DNA of 64,000 nt, from positions 97,032 through 161,031 of the forward strand of contig NZ_JARVWP010000018.1 in assembly GCF_029846235.1 (NCBI RefSeq), in the 5' to 3' direction. Shown piece after piece: positions 63,291 to 64,000 of this stretch. Under the pieces are notes generated by a model. It had not been told where the DNA came from. It did no database searches and was given only the letters and a program-made list of their open reading frames with translations. Position 1 is the first letter of the stretch; every line of letters begins with the position of its first letter. Both the position numbers and the translations under genes were made by a program. Origin of the DNA: Bradyrhizobium sp. CER78. Lineage in GTDB: Bacteria > Pseudomonadota > Alphaproteobacteria > Rhizobiales > Xanthobacteraceae.

Positions 63291-63989
63291 ATGACTAAAA
63301 CTCCCCGCGGCTTCGGCCATGTCGAGACCTGGGTGTTCGACCTCGACAACACGCTGTACCCGCATCACGTCAATCTGTGGCAGCAGGTCGATGCGCGGAT
63401 CGGCGAGTTCGTCGGCAATTGGCTGAAGATCTCGCCTGAGGAGGCGCGGCGGCTGCAGAAGGACTATTACCTGCGCTACGGCACCACGATGCGCGGCATG
63501 ATGACCGAGCACGGCGTGCAGGCCGACGACTATCTCGCCTATGTGCACAAGATCGACCACTCGCCGTTGCAGCCGAACCCGGCAATGGGCGCTGCGATCG
63601 CAAAACTGCCGGGGCGCAAGCTGATCCTGACCAACGGCTCGGTCGATCATGTCGACGCGGTGCTGGGCCGGCTCGGCATCGGCCATCATTTCGATGGCGT
63701 GTTCGACATCATCGCCGCCGATCTCGAGCCGAAGCCGGCGCCGCAGACCTACCAGAAGTTCCTCAAGCTGCACGACGTCGATCCAACGAAAGCCGCGATG
63801 TTCGAGGACCTCGCGCGCAACCTGGTGGTGCCGCATGAGCTCGGCATGACCACCGTGCTGGTCGTGCCCGACGGCAGCCAGGAGGTGGTACGCGAGACCT
63901 GGGAGCTCGAAGGCCGCGACGCCGCCTATGTCGACCATGTCACGGATGATCTGACCGGGTTCTTGCAGCGGTTGAACGGAAAGCCCTGA
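63291..63989 (+). CDS. HAD-family pyrimidine 5'-nucleotidase
   Basis: The 232-residue protein has HAD motif I VFDLDNTLYPHHVNLW, motif II LTNGS, a Lys region and motif III MFEDLARNL. The SDT1-like pyrimidine 5'-nucleotidase subfamily shares DLDNTLYP and the cap sequence. It would dephosphorylate pyrimidine nucleotides in the cytoplasm. ATG at 63291 is preferred with GGAG upstream; GTG at 63279 is in frame. The gene is complete before the window end. Confidence 0.93.
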   Translation: MTKTPRGFGHVETWVFDLDNTLYPHHVNLWQQVDARIGEFVGNWLKISPEEARRLQKDYYLRYGTTMRGMMTEHGVQADDYLAYVHKIDHSPLQPNPAMGAAIAKLPGRKLILTNGSVDHVDAVLGRLGIGHHFDGVFDIIAADLEPKPAPQTYQKFLKLHDVDPTKAAMFEDLARNLVVPHELGMTTVLVVPDGSQEVVRETWELEGRDAAYVDHVTDDLTGFLQRLNGKP

Positions 63990-64000
63990 TCTCTCCTCAC

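Overview
The window reads as high-GC alphaproteobacterial chromosome, most likely from Bradyrhizobium or a close relative (Nitrobacteraceae). The support is the housekeeping order rpmH-rnpA-yidC-yihA-(DUF423)-argB-HAD hydrolase, a ~1600-residue NAD-dependent glutamate dehydrogenase, a complete PHA metabolism operon, and several palindromic intergenic repeats of a kind familiar from rhizobial genomes. No transposase, integrase, phage gene, rRNA or CRISPR array was found; one tRNA (Arg-ACG) is present. All assignments come from reading the sequence and recalling protein families, with no database search.

Left part (1-10.7 kb): mscL, two small proteins, then a compact minus-strand operon that couples a Rab/Ras-like small GTPase to a membrane-anchored OmpA-domain protein with a possible longin/roadblock-like region and to a small coiled-coil protein. 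A NarL-type two-component pair follows, with a twin inverted-repeat operator candidate in front of the kinase gene. Next come a PL5 alginate-lyase relative with an altered active site and a MarR / isochorismatase-like / membrane protein / MFS exporter cassette.

10.7-19 kb: a minus-strand lipid-to-polyester operon: acyl-CoA synthetase, MaoC-type (R)-hydratase (PhaJ-like), class II-type PHA synthase, intracellular PHA depolymerase, phasin and acyl-CoA dehydrogenase, with a divergent AraC regulator. The genes can carry a fatty acid to acyl-CoA, (R)-3-hydroxyacyl-CoA and polymer, and release it again.

19.7-34.4 kb: a run of 14 minus-strand genes that looks like one functional system: STN-TonB_C protein, TonB, ECF sigma factor, FecR-like anti-sigma factor, TpsB/FhaC-type outer-membrane transporter, a LamG-ExbB fusion, ExbD, an unknown protein, a second TonB, a large porin, a periplasmic coiled-coil protein, a parvulin PPIase, a YbjN protein and a lytic transglycosylase. 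It has TonB energisation and FecIR-type regulation but no TonB-dependent receptor and no TpsA cargo in the window, which makes it the strongest candidate for an undescribed envelope system.

34.7-42.3 kb: a TetR-controlled RbsABC-type ABC importer whose second permease is fused to a strictosidine-synthase/SMP-30-like beta-propeller, followed by a second free propeller and the ATPase. 42.4-49.5 kb: small secreted and membrane proteins, a sterol desaturase-family hydroxylase, a LysR-SDR-glutathionyl-hydroquinone reductase group and a YgiQ radical SAM protein. 49.8-64 kb: glutamate dehydrogenase, tRNA-Arg, an orphan sensor kinase and the rpmH-to-argB housekeeping cluster, interspersed with palindromic repeats.
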